From positions 1 through 64,000 of the forward strand of contig CAZGZC010000002.1 of NCBI GenBank assembly GCA_964529685.1: 64,000 bases of DNA. Direction: 5' to 3'. Source of the stretch: JALQUO01 sp964529685. Lineage in GTDB: Bacteria; Pseudomonadota; Alphaproteobacteria; Rickettsiales; Midichloriaceae. The position numbers and the translations under genes are program-made. Each line of letters begins with the position of its first letter. The first letter of the stretch is position 1. The notes under the pieces were generated by a model that searched no databases, was not told the DNA's origin, and saw only the letters and a list, made by a program, of their open reading frames with translations. Positions 35,793 to 45,248 of this stretch are shown here, in pieces.

Positions 35793-37169
35793 ATGAATCA
35801 AAAATCATTCGATGTAGTTATTATTGGTGGTGGTCCAGGTGGATATGTGGCAGCAATAAAAGCAGGACAGATGGGAATGTCAGTTGCATGTATAGATAAT
35901 AGTCCAAATCTTGGTGGTACTTGCCTAAATATAGGTTGTATTCCTTCAAAAGCATTACTGCATATCACTCATAAATATAGTGAGATCCCTCATCTGAGTA
36001 AGTATGGCATTAAGTGTGATAGTGCTAGCTTCTCGCTTGATGAAATAATGAAGTATAAGGACCAAATTATCTCAGATCTTGATAAAGGAATCAAGGTATT
36101 GTTTAAGAAGAATAATGTTACCTATATTAATGGCACTAGTTCATTTATAGATTTCAATACAGTTGAAGTTAATGATGAAAAGATCTTTGGAAGGTACATA
36201 ATTATTGCTACTGGCTCAAGTCCTATATCTTTACCGAATATTAAGATTGATGAAGAGAAGATAATTTCTTCAGCTGGAGCTTTATCACTGACTTATGTAC
36301 CTAAGCATATTGTTGTAATTGGTGCTGGCGTAATCGGATTAGAGATGGGTTCGGTTTGGTCAAGATTGGGCAGTAAAGTAACTGTTATTGAGTTTTCTAA
36401 TAGTGTCATGGGTGCAAGTGATGTTGATGTTTCAACTGAAGTTCAGAAGATCCTAACTAAACAAGGCCTAGAGTTCATAATGAAAGGAGAAGTTCGAAGA
36501 GTTGATGGGTCAACTGTCCATTACAGGAAAGATAGTGTTGATATGGAAATAAATGATGTAGATATAGTTCTAGTTGCAATTGGTAGGAAACCTAATACTG
36601 AAGGACTAGGACTAGAAAAGATTGGCCTCAAAACAAATATGAGAGGACAAATAGAAGTTGATAGTTATTTCAGAACTTCTATACCAAACGTTTATGCAAT
36701 CGGCGATGTAATAAATGGTCCAATGCTAGCTCATAGAGCATCAGAAGAAGGGGTAGCTCTAATAGAGATACTCTGCGGTAAGAAAGTCCATATAAATTAT
36801 AATACAATTCCAAATATAGTTTATACAAACCCAGAGATAGCAACTGTCGGTAAAACTGAAAGGCAGCTAAAAGAACAGGAAGTACCATATAAGCTTGGTA
36901 AGTTTAGTTTTATGGCTAATAGCAGAGCAAAAGTAGTCGGTGACACAAGTGGTTTTGTTAAGGTGCTAGTTGATCCAAATACAGATGAGATCCTTGGTGC
37001 TGCAATTATCAATCAAGTAGCAGGGGAAATGATCCATGAGATAGCAGTAGCTATGGAGTTTAAGGCCGCATCAGAGGATATTGCGAGAATTACTCATGGG
37101 CATCCAACTATGAGTGAAGCTATAAAAGAAGCTATGCTAGCTGCTCACGATAAACCAATTCATAGTTAA
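35793..37169 (+). CDS. lpdA: Dihydrolipoamide dehydrogenase (E3)
   Basis: A 458-aa flavoprotein disulfide reductase. FAD loop GGGPGGYVAA at residues 11-20; redox-active CLNIGC (Cys44 and Cys49 region: GGTCLNIGCIPSKALL); NAD loop VIGAGVIGLEMGSVW; and the C-terminal His-Glu pair in ITHGHPTMSEAIKEA. It re-oxidises lipoyl groups of pyruvate or 2-oxoglutarate dehydrogenase. It precedes the E2 gene by 186 bases, so it likely serves the pyruvate complex. Confidence 0.96.
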   Translation: MNQKSFDVVIIGGGPGGYVAAIKAGQMGMSVACIDNSPNLGGTCLNIGCIPSKALLHITHKYSEIPHLSKYGIKCDSASFSLDEIMKYKDQIISDLDKGIKVLFKKNNVTYINGTSSFIDFNTVEVNDEKIFGRYIIIATGSSPISLPNIKIDEEKIISSAGALSLTYVPKHIVVIGAGVIGLEMGSVWSRLGSKVTVIEFSNSVMGASDVDVSTEVQKILTKQGLEFIMKGEVRRVDGSTVHYRKDSVDMEINDVDIVLVAIGRKPNTEGLGLEKIGLKTNMRGQIEVDSYFRTSIPNVYAIGDVINGPMLAHRASEEGVALIEILCGKKVHINYNTIPNIVYTNPEIATVGKTERQLKEQEVPYKLGKFSFMANSRAKVVGDTSGFVKVLVDPNTDEILGAAIINQVAGEMIHEIAVAMEFKAASEDIARITHGHPTMSEAIKEAMLAAHDKPIHS

Positions 37170-37355
37170 TTCAAAATCTATAAAACTGCGAGATCTTTTA
37201 GAAATTTTATCAATATTATTAATCTATTCTGAGAAGTTTTTAATAATAGCCCGTAGCTTGGTTACTTCATTTAATGAAGAAAAAATTTAAAAAGCAAACC
37301 TATATGGTCTCAGTAAAAAAAATATAGTAAGATAAGTCAAATTATAAAAATTTTT

Positions 37356-38600
37356 ATGCCGATAAAACTATTAATGCCAGCTCTCTCACCTACAATGACT
37401 GAAGGAACTCTTGGACGATGGCTGAAAAAAGAAGGAGATCAAATTGAGCCTGGTGATGTTATTGCTGAAATTGAAACTGATAAAGCAACTATGGAGTTTG
37501 AGGCTGTAGATAGTGGTATTCTTGCTAAAATACTAGTGTCTGCAAATAGTCAGGGCATTGAGGTGAATTCTGTCATAGCTATCCTAGCTGAAGAAGGTGA
37601 AAATGTAGCGGATGTAGCTAGTTCGCAGATTGACACTCAACAACATGAGATTAAAGAACAGATTCAATCTCAGCCTGAAAAGAGTATTATTCATCAGGCA
37701 ATGTCTAAAAATAAATCTGAACGTATATTTGCATCGCCGCTAGCTAGGAACATAGCATCTCAAAATAGTATAGATTTATCTCAAGTAGTAGGAAGTGGTA
37801 CTTACGGTAGAATCATCAAAGATGATGTAATGACTGCTATTGACCAAAAGGCTGCTATTCCTCAGCAGACTCAGCCTACTGTAGAGCAAGCTCCAATCAT
37901 TACTTATCCTGAGCAAAAAGTAATACCAGTTAGTACAATGAGGAAAGTTATTGCTCAGAGGCTGCTGGAATCCAAGACAACTGTTCCACATTTTTATCTT
38001 ACAGTTGAATGTAATGTATCAGAGCTTATACATCTTAGAGAAGAAATTAACGCTAAATACGCAAAAATTGATAGCTCTAAGAAGATATCAGTAAATGACA
38101 TGATAATGCGTGCAAGTGGGATAGCACTCGGTGTAATGCCTAATGTTAATAGATATTGGGCTGAAGATAAGCTAATTCAGCTATCTGCAGTTGATATATC
38201 TGTAGCAGTTGCTCTCGATGATGGTCTCATAACTCCAATTGTTAGAAACGCAAATAATAAGTCTCTAGCTGTAATTTCTGATGAAGTTAAGTCACTTGTA
38301 AGGCGTGCTAAAGAGGGTAAATTGCGACCAGATGAATTCCAAGGAGGCAGTATGACTCTCTCTAACTTAGGTATGTATAATGTTGAATCATTCCTAGCAA
38401 TCATTAATCCACCCCAGTCCTCCATAATATCGGTTGGTGGCATAGCGAAAAAACCTGTAGTTATAGATGATGAGATAGTAATAGCAAGTATAATGTCAAT
38501 CGGCATCTCTTGCGATCATAGAGTAATAGATGGTGCTATTGCTGCGCAGTTCCTCAATACAATTAAGCTCTATTTGGAAAATCCTCTTTGTTTAATTTAA
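37356..38600 (+). CDS. pdhC: Pyruvate dehydrogenase E2 (dihydrolipoyl acetyltransferase)
   Basis: 414 residues: one lipoyl domain with the modified Lys in EIETDKATMEFEA (about residue 43), a peripheral E3/E1-binding domain (ASPLARNIASQNSIDLSQVVG), and an acetyltransferase core ending with the catalytic SCDHRVIDGA. It moves acetyl groups from E1 to CoA. The VPHFYLTVECN start of the core domain is the pyruvate-specific form. lipA, which makes lipoyl groups, is 8 kb away. Confidence 0.96.
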   Translation: MPIKLLMPALSPTMTEGTLGRWLKKEGDQIEPGDVIAEIETDKATMEFEAVDSGILAKILVSANSQGIEVNSVIAILAEEGENVADVASSQIDTQQHEIKEQIQSQPEKSIIHQAMSKNKSERIFASPLARNIASQNSIDLSQVVGSGTYGRIIKDDVMTAIDQKAAIPQQTQPTVEQAPIITYPEQKVIPVSTMRKVIAQRLLESKTTVPHFYLTVECNVSELIHLREEINAKYAKIDSSKKISVNDMIMRASGIALGVMPNVNRYWAEDKLIQLSAVDISVAVALDDGLITPIVRNANNKSLAVISDEVKSLVRRAKEGKLRPDEFQGGSMTLSNLGMYNVESFLAIINPPQSSIISVGGIAKKPVVIDDEIVIASIMSIGISCDHRVIDGAIAAQFLNTIKLYLENPLCLI

Positions 38601-38697
38601 TTCAACTGAATTTTGGCTGCATTATATTGGCCTGTACCTAAGATGTCTGCGATTGCTAATCAAATTAATGCTAATGATTATTATGCTCTTCGTATTG

Positions 38698-39057
38698 CTA
38701 TGATTTTATATAAGGTAAATTACTATCTTTCCAGCCTCCCATCTCGAATCCTCCAACTAGATTATAGCAGTTTTTATAGCCATATGATATAGCTAAATTT
38801 GCAGCTGCAGCAGATCTCCCACCAACTTTACATATAAAGATAACTTGTGAATCTTTATCAAGAAGAGCATCTTTTAATACAGTTATAAATTGCAGATCGT
38901 CTTGTTTCCAAGTAATTTTAATTAGATTTTTACCAATTTCAGATAAGTTTGGGTAGCCAACTGAGTTCCATTCGGCTTCAGTACGTACATCAACTAGGAA
39001 TGAATCTGGTTCAGATTTGAGTAACTCCCAAGCATCAGTAGCAGATATATTTTTCAT
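38698..39057 (-). CDS. Single-domain rhodanese-like protein
   Basis: 119 residues with a complete rhodanese fold: WELLKSEPDSFLVDVRTEAEW near the start (quoted here only up to its conserved DVRTEAEW core), and active-site loop ICKVGGRSAAA with the catalytic Cys. It probably carries sulfane sulfur. One of three rhodanese genes in the window. It is 18 bases downstream of the C48-protease gene on the same strand, so the two may be co-transcribed. Confidence 0.88.
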   Translation of the reverse strand: MKNISATDAWELLKSEPDSFLVDVRTEAEWNSVGYPNLSEIGKNLIKITWKQDDLQFITVLKDALLDKDSQVIFICKVGGRSAAAANLAISYGYKNCYNLVGGFEMGGWKDSNLPYIKS

Positions 39058-39075
39058 AGTTTTTGCTTCATTCTA

Positions 39076-40248
39076 TCACAGGTTTGGTTCTATTTTTTTG
39101 CACTCATTTTGTCTGTCATAAAATTTTTGATAATTTTTTTTGCGCGCCTGAAGTCTTAATTCTTTTTCACTTGGCTTCTTATTTTCACTTTGCTTCTTAT
39201 TTTTCTCCTGCGATATATCTGGTAACTCCTCCAAATCCTTAAGTAATCTCTCAATCCTTAGCCAAGATTCAAGTGTACTATTCTCCCATACGATTATCAC
39301 TCCTAGTGAACGATCTAGATTTTCTTTCAAAAGCGTATATTTGTTCTGGAAGATATGCTTGAAATTCTGTATATCTTTCTGTCTGAGGTAAAAAAGTTTT
39401 GATTGAACTAAGTGAGCAAATTCTAAGGAATCTTCGATACAATTAACTGCTTTATTTAAGTCATCTAGAGACTTTAGATATATTGTCTTATTCCGCGCAA
39501 ATACATCAAGATCACATCCAAGATCTTTAATCAGCTCCTCATGCCCTCTATATTGAGCTATCCTAAGAGCTTCTTGAGTTTTTTGATGCTGCTCCTGAGT
39601 GGTACTGATCAAACGTCTCAAACGGTTTTCAAGTTCTGGTAAGTTTTCTTTGATTTCATTAGCTGCATAATGAAAATTATGTAGATTTCTTTGGAGATTT
39701 AAATTATATTTAGCTTGTTCGACGAGAGCTTGACTCCCTGCAAATTGCTTTGATGGATCGCTTATATCTTGGCCTGTCATTTTCTGCTTTGCATATTCAA
39801 TGATAAACTTGCCACAGTCATATCCATTTTTCTGATGACCGTAACACTGTACTGCAAATGATGAGCCTGGGAATTTTTCATTTATAAATTTTTTCACAGA
39901 TGATAGAGATGGTATACCTATCATATATCTGAATCTTCTCCACCATCCCATTGAGTCATGGAGTACTGCAGAAACTTTATTTTCTTGATTTTTTGATATT
40001 TCAAGTAAAGTCCAGTGATTAAGATTGAATCCAAATATTTTAAATTCTATAAGGAAAGGGGTTAAAATTGTTTTCCCTGGTTGCAGATTATAGTGTGGCA
40101 TAAACAAATCTAATTCCTTATCAGAGCATGCATTTTTTATTTCTATATCTGGGTTTGTACTACGTTGGTTTTTAAAATATCTGTTGATTTGATCATTATC
40201 AAGCCACTTATCAGTGTTAAATAACCAATTATATATTTTTTCTAACAT
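39076..40248 (-). CDS. Predicted C48 (Ulp1/SENP-like) cysteine protease, candidate effector
   Basis: 390 residues. The first about 155 match the Ulp1/adenain fold: KWLDNDQINRYF at residues 14-25 is the entry motif seen as W-L-x-D-x-x-I in SENPs; His78 with Trp79 in LNHWTLLEI; Asp98 in LHDSMGWW; Gln139 in GHQKNGYDCG; and nucleophile Cys145. The Gln-to-Cys spacing of six is the family spacing. The C-terminal about 220 residues are long coiled-coil-like helices ending in a Lys-rich tail. Such enzymes remove SUMO, NEDD8 or ubiquitin, none of which bacteria use on their own proteins, so a host-cell target is likely. No signal peptide is visible; T4SS delivery is inference. Confidence 0.8.
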   Translation of the reverse strand: MLEKIYNWLFNTDKWLDNDQINRYFKNQRSTNPDIEIKNACSDKELDLFMPHYNLQPGKTILTPFLIEFKIFGFNLNHWTLLEISKNQENKVSAVLHDSMGWWRRFRYMIGIPSLSSVKKFINEKFPGSSFAVQCYGHQKNGYDCGKFIIEYAKQKMTGQDISDPSKQFAGSQALVEQAKYNLNLQRNLHNFHYAANEIKENLPELENRLRRLISTTQEQHQKTQEALRIAQYRGHEELIKDLGCDLDVFARNKTIYLKSLDDLNKAVNCIEDSLEFAHLVQSKLFYLRQKDIQNFKHIFQNKYTLLKENLDRSLGVIIVWENSTLESWLRIERLLKDLEELPDISQEKNKKQSENKKPSEKELRLQARKKNYQKFYDRQNECKKIEPNL

Positions 40249-40475
40249 ATTATTATATTTAGTTATGATGGTTTTGAGTGTATGTCATCAATATTAAAAT
40301 AACAATATTAAAATAATATTAATATTCTCTTTACAGTAGAATGAAGAATTGAATATGTGTCGCAAAATCTTATAAATAAAATATATATCTGTCTCAAGAA
40401 TGTAGTACTCTCAAATGCTAATAAAATTTGCAGATTCACTGAGGATTAGATTGACAGATATTGATAAGTTAAGGA

Positions 40476-42638
40476 CTAGAAAAATCTTTTCTTTTTAGCT
40501 TCTTTTATAACTTTGGTTGGAGCTTCTATCTCATCAACTGTATGATTTTTTTTATCACTTGTTTTACTTTCAGGTTTAATACTTAGCTTAATCTTACCAC
40601 TTCTATCGAAACCTAGCATCTTACCTATAAACTGTTGACCAACGCTAATATACTTTTCAATAGAATCTATATAGCTCTCTGATAAATCACTTACATGGAT
40701 GAAACCTTCAGAACCATCTTGCATAGTTATAAATACTCCATAGTCTGCCAATTTTGATACAACCACATCATACATTTCTCCTACTCTAAATGGAGAAACT
40801 ATTAAATTAATTTTTTCTAGAGCTGAATCAATATCAGACTGATTTGGACCAGTGATAGTCACTGATCCGTCATCTTGTATATCAATCTTTGTTTTTGTAG
40901 AAGAAATTATTTCTTTTATAACTTTTCCGCCAGGACCAATTAAACTTCTAATCTTCTCTTTTTCAATCTTAATTGTTAATTCCTTTGGTCTATTTTCTAA
41001 TATTTCATTCCTAGCCTTAACCATAGCTTTATGCATCTTAGCTATAATGTACTTAAGTCCAACTATTCCCTGATCTAAAATTCTATTGAATATCTCATAC
41101 TTCACTCCAGAAGTTTTAGTATCCATTTGCATAGCTGTAATTCCATCTAATGTACCTGTAAGCTTAAAGTCCATATCACCAAGATGGTCTTCATCTCCCA
41201 TAATATCTGAGAGAATTATTACTTCATCTTTATTTTCAATCATACCCATAGCTATCCCAGCTACATGTTTAGTTAGCTGAATCCCAGCATCCATTAAAGC
41301 TAGTGATGATGCACAGACGCTTGCCATGGAAGATGATCCATTACACTCAAGGACTTCCGCTACAACCCTAATGCTATTACTACTTCTATCAGAGTAAGAT
41401 ATAAGAGGCGCTATAGCCTTCCTTGCTAAATGACCATGCCCTATCTCCCTCCTACTAACTCCTTTGATCTGACTTATTTCTCCCACTGAATAAGATGGAA
41501 AGTTATAGTGAAACATAAATCTCTCAGATTTTACAGATGTAATATCTTCTGCTATCTGAACTTCATTTTTTCCACCGATAGTAACAACTGATAAGACTTG
41601 AGTTTCGCCTCTAGTAAATAGTGCTGAGCCATGGACTTTAGGTAGCACTCTTACATCGCAATTAATATTTCTAATCTCATTAAATGCTCTACCATCAATC
41701 CTTTCCCTTTGAACTATTATCTTGTCTTTTGCTATATCATGCTTTATAGTTGATAACGCCTCATTTAAAAGTTTAGGTTCTATATCTTTTAAGAGCTGTT
41801 CGGAGATCTTTCTTGAAGCTATATCAATTTCCTTATGTCGGATTTTCTTCTGCTTATGCTCAAAAGCAAGTATTAATTCTTTGCAGCTCTTAGATTTTTT
41901 AATCCTTTTAATAAGATTTGTAAGTTCTTTATTCGCAGCAATCACAGGTAATTTTCTTACCTCAATTCCAGACTTTTTAACTAACTCATCAATGGCTTTT
42001 ATTGGTATAGATAATGAATCGCTAGCAACTTTTAAAGCTTTTAATACTTGTTTTTTATTTTTTTCATTAGCTTCAAATTCAACCATAGTGACAATTTCTT
42101 TAGAACCACTGATAAATAACTCACCATGTGCTTTTTCAAGATCTTTAAATTTAGGATTCACTATAAAGCTGTCATCTATCATAGATATTCTTATTCCAGC
42201 AACTGTATCACAATCAACACCAGCTAACTTTACTGCAGCTGTAGAGCCTAAAACTGATGCTATGTCTGGTAAATTTTCTCCATCATATGATATTACAGTG
42301 CAAATAATTTGCAGTATCTGATCATTTTTAATCTTGATTATTGGTCTAAGAGATCTATCTATTATACGTGACGTAAGAATTTCTTTATCGCTCGGCTTTC
42401 CTTCTCTTTTTATAAAGCCACCAGGTATCTTACCAGCAGCATAGAATCTTTCTTGATAGTTAACTGTTAGGTCCGTGAAATCTTGCATTGATGGCTCTTT
42501 ATCTGCTAATACTGCTACACAAAGGACTGTTGTCCCTCCTAATGAGACCAACACCGCTCCATCAGCTTGCCTTGCTAATCTACCTGATTCAAGTTTTAAT
42601 TCTGTATTTTCCCAAAGTGTTTTTACTGTAAATGTCAT
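40476..42638 (-). CDS. pnp: Polyribonucleotide nucleotidyltransferase
   Basis: A 720-aa 3'-5' RNA phosphorolysis enzyme. Two RNase PH domains (FYAAGKIPGGFIKREGKPS in the first, GRAFNEIRNINCDVR-region and SEGFIHVSDLS context further on), a KH domain with IRSLIGPGGKVIKEI at about residue 560, and a C-terminal S1 domain with DYGVFITMQDGSEGFIHV. Length and domain order are standard. A degradosome component and stress-related RNA chaperone. Confidence 0.97.
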   Translation of the reverse strand: MTFTVKTLWENTELKLESGRLARQADGAVLVSLGGTTVLCVAVLADKEPSMQDFTDLTVNYQERFYAAGKIPGGFIKREGKPSDKEILTSRIIDRSLRPIIKIKNDQILQIICTVISYDGENLPDIASVLGSTAAVKLAGVDCDTVAGIRISMIDDSFIVNPKFKDLEKAHGELFISGSKEIVTMVEFEANEKNKKQVLKALKVASDSLSIPIKAIDELVKKSGIEVRKLPVIAANKELTNLIKRIKKSKSCKELILAFEHKQKKIRHKEIDIASRKISEQLLKDIEPKLLNEALSTIKHDIAKDKIIVQRERIDGRAFNEIRNINCDVRVLPKVHGSALFTRGETQVLSVVTIGGKNEVQIAEDITSVKSERFMFHYNFPSYSVGEISQIKGVSRREIGHGHLARKAIAPLISYSDRSSNSIRVVAEVLECNGSSSMASVCASSLALMDAGIQLTKHVAGIAMGMIENKDEVIILSDIMGDEDHLGDMDFKLTGTLDGITAMQMDTKTSGVKYEIFNRILDQGIVGLKYIIAKMHKAMVKARNEILENRPKELTIKIEKEKIRSLIGPGGKVIKEIISSTKTKIDIQDDGSVTITGPNQSDIDSALEKINLIVSPFRVGEMYDVVVSKLADYGVFITMQDGSEGFIHVSDLSESYIDSIEKYISVGQQFIGKMLGFDRSGKIKLSIKPESKTSDKKNHTVDEIEAPTKVIKEAKKKRFF

Positions 42639-42676
42639 GTGGTTTTAAATTTGATTATGCTAACCAAAGCTTATCA

Positions 42677-42847
42677 CTACTTGATAGTTTTACCTAGGTA
42701 TAAACCTCCTCCTTTAACAAGCGATCCAACATTATCTGAATCGATTTGTTGCTGATTCTTAGGGTAGGTATACTCAACTGTAGGGTTCTTGGAGCAGCTT
42801 TGCAGCAAAGCCATTACAGTTAAGAATAGAGATATTCTTTTAAGCAT
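42677..42847 (-). CDS. Small lipoprotein coupled to rpmB
   Basis: A 56-aa frame whose ATG overlaps the rpmB stop by one base (TAATG). It begins with a lipoprotein signal (MLKRISLFLTVMALLQSC) with a lipobox-like LQSC and Cys18 as the acylated residue, then a short polar chain ending GGGLYLGKTIK. No family recognised. The tight coupling and clean signal sequence support a real gene, though it is below normal ORF cut-offs. Confidence 0.6.
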   Translation of the reverse strand: MLKRISLFLTVMALLQSCSKNPTVEYTYPKNQQQIDSDNVGSLVKGGGLYLGKTIK

Positions 42848-43134
42848 TAATTATTTTGTAGCTTTTTATTGATAAGTTTTTTAAGCTTTAAAGCCTCTGG
42901 TGATAATCTTGAAGCTGATGTAGTTAAAAGATAATTATCCAGTCCTAAGTTGTGCTCAATAGTTCTAATACCATTGGCTGAAAGTCTTAATCTGAATGTA
43001 CAATCAAGAATATCGCTTCTAAGTGAAAATATGTGGAGGTTCGGTAAAAAACGCCTTCTTGTCTTTCTATTTGAGTGAGAAACATTATTGCCGGTCTGGA
43101 CAGATTTCCCACTGATTTCACATAATCTTGTCAT
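42847..43134 (-). CDS. rpmB: 50S ribosomal protein L28
   Basis: 95 residues, normal for alphaproteobacteria. The CEISGKSVQTGNNVSHSN start and the KTRRRFLPNLHIFSL block are diagnostic of L28. Followed, with one base of overlap, by a small lipoprotein gene, and preceded by tRNA-Leu on the same strand. Confidence 0.97.
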   Translation of the reverse strand: MTRLCEISGKSVQTGNNVSHSNRKTRRRFLPNLHIFSLRSDILDCTFRLRLSANGIRTIEHNLGLDNYLLTTSASRLSPEALKLKKLINKKLQNN

Positions 43135-43156
43135 CTTTTATATAGTTTTTATTTGG

Positions 43157-43244
43157 TGGTGCGGCTGAGAAGATTTGAACTTCCAATCTCTTACGAGAAC
43201 AACGACCTCAACGTTGCGTGTCTACCAGGTTCCACCACAACCGC
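43157..43244 (-). tRNA. tRNA-Leu (GAG anticodon)
   Basis: 88 nt on the minus strand. Acceptor GCGGTTG pairs with CAGCCGC with one G-T pair; D loop has CCTGGTAGAC; anticodon stem CAACG/CGTTG encloses TTGAGGT, giving GAG; a long variable arm (type II, leucine); T loop GTTCAAATC; CCA is encoded. Confidence 0.93.
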
Positions 43245-43379
43245 GATCTGAGTTACTATACAATCAAATCTATTGAGATGCAAGTAAAATAACTTGATCT
43301 CTCTAAAAAGCAGATAGACATAACAAACAATATATGTTAGAACTCGCAACACATTTAATAAGACAAACAAATACACAAA

Positions 43380-44363
43380 ATGTTCTCAAAATGGACGATA
43401 AGCGTTTTTCTAGGAGTAGCACTTACTGCGGGATTCTTCGCTGTTAAATCAGTTCAAGAATATAAAAAAGGTTCTAAAGTAATAGGAATAGGTGTTTTAA
43501 AAACTATAGATCATCCAGCACTTGATGTAACTGCAGATAGAATTATTGTGCAACTAAAAAAAGAATTAGACAATTCAAAAATTATATATGAATCAGCACA
43601 ATCTGATAGTAGTTTGGCTAAGCAGATTGTAGAAAAATTTATTCAGCAAAATGTAAGAGCTATTATTACAATAGGTACAACTGTAACTCAGGTTGCTCAG
43701 CAAAAAACTAAAAATATTCCGATTGTTTTTGCATCTGTTACTGATCCTTTGGGCGCTGGTATTGTAAAAAATCTAGAGAAACCCGAAGGTAATATTACCG
43801 GTGTGTCGAATTTTGCACCTCATATTACTTCTGAGCAGTTTAAATTCTATAAAAAGTTATTACCAAATCTCAAAACTATTGGTATTATATATAATTCAGG
43901 TGAGAGTAATTCTGTATCTCTTATTACAAAAATTAAATCTGAGGCTGAAAAATATAATATAGCCATTAAAGAATTAGTTGTACAAAATACAAATGATGCT
44001 ATTTTCGGTGCAAAATCGCTTATAGGTAGTGTTGATGCTATATTGATTGACAATGATAATACTGCGCTTGGAGCCATAAAAGGAATTGTAGATATTGCAT
44101 CAAAAGCTAATATTCCTGTACTTTGTAGTGATGTTGATACAGTCAAGTTGGGAGTTTTAGCTGCTGTTGGGGTTGATCAGGATAAGCTTGGTGAGAGAGC
44201 TGCTCAAATGGTAGTTAAGATTGTGAATGATAAAGTTGATATTTCTGAGCTGCCTGTCATGTTTGCTACTGATATCCAGTATATGGTCAATAAATCAACT
44301 GCAGATAGTTTAAAAATCGCTATTCCTGAGGGAATTGATGTTTATATGATTCCCAATAAATAA
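43380..44363 (+). CDS. ABC transporter substrate-binding protein (PF04392/TrpX-like)
   Basis: 327 residues with an N-terminal anchor or signal helix (residues 5-22) and the two-lobed periplasmic binding fold of the ABC_sub_bind family (IGVLKTIDHPALD, VFASVTDPLGAGIVKN, GVAAVGVDQD-like AAVGVDQDKLGERAA). Some members bind tryptophan or tyrosine. The usual permease and ATPase genes are not adjacent, so the rest of the transporter is elsewhere or lost. Confidence 0.85.
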   Translation: MFSKWTISVFLGVALTAGFFAVKSVQEYKKGSKVIGIGVLKTIDHPALDVTADRIIVQLKKELDNSKIIYESAQSDSSLAKQIVEKFIQQNVRAIITIGTTVTQVAQQKTKNIPIVFASVTDPLGAGIVKNLEKPEGNITGVSNFAPHITSEQFKFYKKLLPNLKTIGIIYNSGESNSVSLITKIKSEAEKYNIAIKELVVQNTNDAIFGAKSLIGSVDAILIDNDNTALGAIKGIVDIASKANIPVLCSDVDTVKLGVLAAVGVDQDKLGERAAQMVVKIVNDKVDISELPVMFATDIQYMVNKSTADSLKIAIPEGIDVYMIPNK

Positions 44364-44585
44364 GTGGTTACACTTCTGCCAAAATACACTTTAAGATACT
44401 AATCTTGCTATAGGAATTCATTTGTAGTAAAAGTGTTGAAGATTAAAGATAAATAAGTAAGTCCAACCTTATTCATGAAATACATAGCTTTCCTGCTAAT
44501 TTTTTACTTGAAATGACATATGATCTAGCATCTCATCTTCTATATTATCTTTTCTATCTTGAATAAGATTTATTCAGAAACCTCA

Positions 44586-45194
44586 TCATTTTAATAAGAT
44601 CTTAGGGTAGTCTGGCTCAATAAGAGAGTACATATATATGTCCTCTGGCTGGCCTTTTATTATTCTATAACCACGTAATATACCTTCTTTTTGGAATTTA
44701 AACTTGTTTAAAATGTGTTGTGAAACTACGTTTTTTTCCATTGTCCTAGCTTCTATTCTGTAAAGCATCATATCATTAAATGCAACTTTAAGTACATTAC
44801 TTATCGCCCTAGTTGTAATGCCTTTGCCCCAATACTCATAAGATAAATCATAGCTCAATTCTGCTCTTCTATTTAAAAAATTCCAGCTACTTAGCCCTAT
44901 TGATCCTATTAATTTATCTGTTTGTGAGTCAGCTATTGTCCAAAAAATTCCTTGATTTTTATAGAATAAACTACCCCATGCCTTCACGCAATCTAGAGCC
45001 TCCTGTTCATTTCTTGGTATATCCTCATCTGATAGATATTCACCAACTGAAGGATTGCTCAAATACTGATAATATGCAACATTATCACTCATACGCATAT
45101 CTCTCAGCACAAAATTGCCAAGATGTATTGATGGAAATTTCTTAAAAAATTCCCTTAACTTTGGCAACATCTCACTTTCGATTAATCTATTCAT
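44586..45194 (-). CDS. GNAT acetyltransferase (RimJ/RimL-like)
   Basis: 202 residues with the ribosomal-protein-type GNAT pattern: FVLRDMRMSDNVAYYQYLSN near the start, IGSIGLSSWN, YDLSYEYWGKGITTRAISNV as the acetyl-CoA loop, and RIEARTMEKNVVSQHILNKF. Likely acetylates an amine on a small molecule or a protein N-terminus. Isolated on the minus strand. Confidence 0.85.
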   Translation of the reverse strand: MNRLIESEMLPKLREFFKKFPSIHLGNFVLRDMRMSDNVAYYQYLSNPSVGEYLSDEDIPRNEQEALDCVKAWGSLFYKNQGIFWTIADSQTDKLIGSIGLSSWNFLNRRAELSYDLSYEYWGKGITTRAISNVLKVAFNDMMLYRIEARTMEKNVVSQHILNKFKFQKEGILRGYRIIKGQPEDIYMYSLIEPDYPKILLK

Positions 45195-45248
45195 TTTTTA
45201 ATTTAATTTTAGTTAATTTTATATTTTATGTCAATTTTTAGTTCAAAA

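Noticed and set aside
37265..37280. CTTCAT/ATGAAG hairpin followed by a run of A
   Set aside because: The run of A is on the wrong side to make a terminator for the upstream lpdA, and the opposite strand has no gene to terminate.
41722..42321. 199-codon plus-strand frame inside pnp
   Set aside because: Long but antisense to the conserved RNase PH domains; serine/isoleucine-rich composition typical of a shadow.
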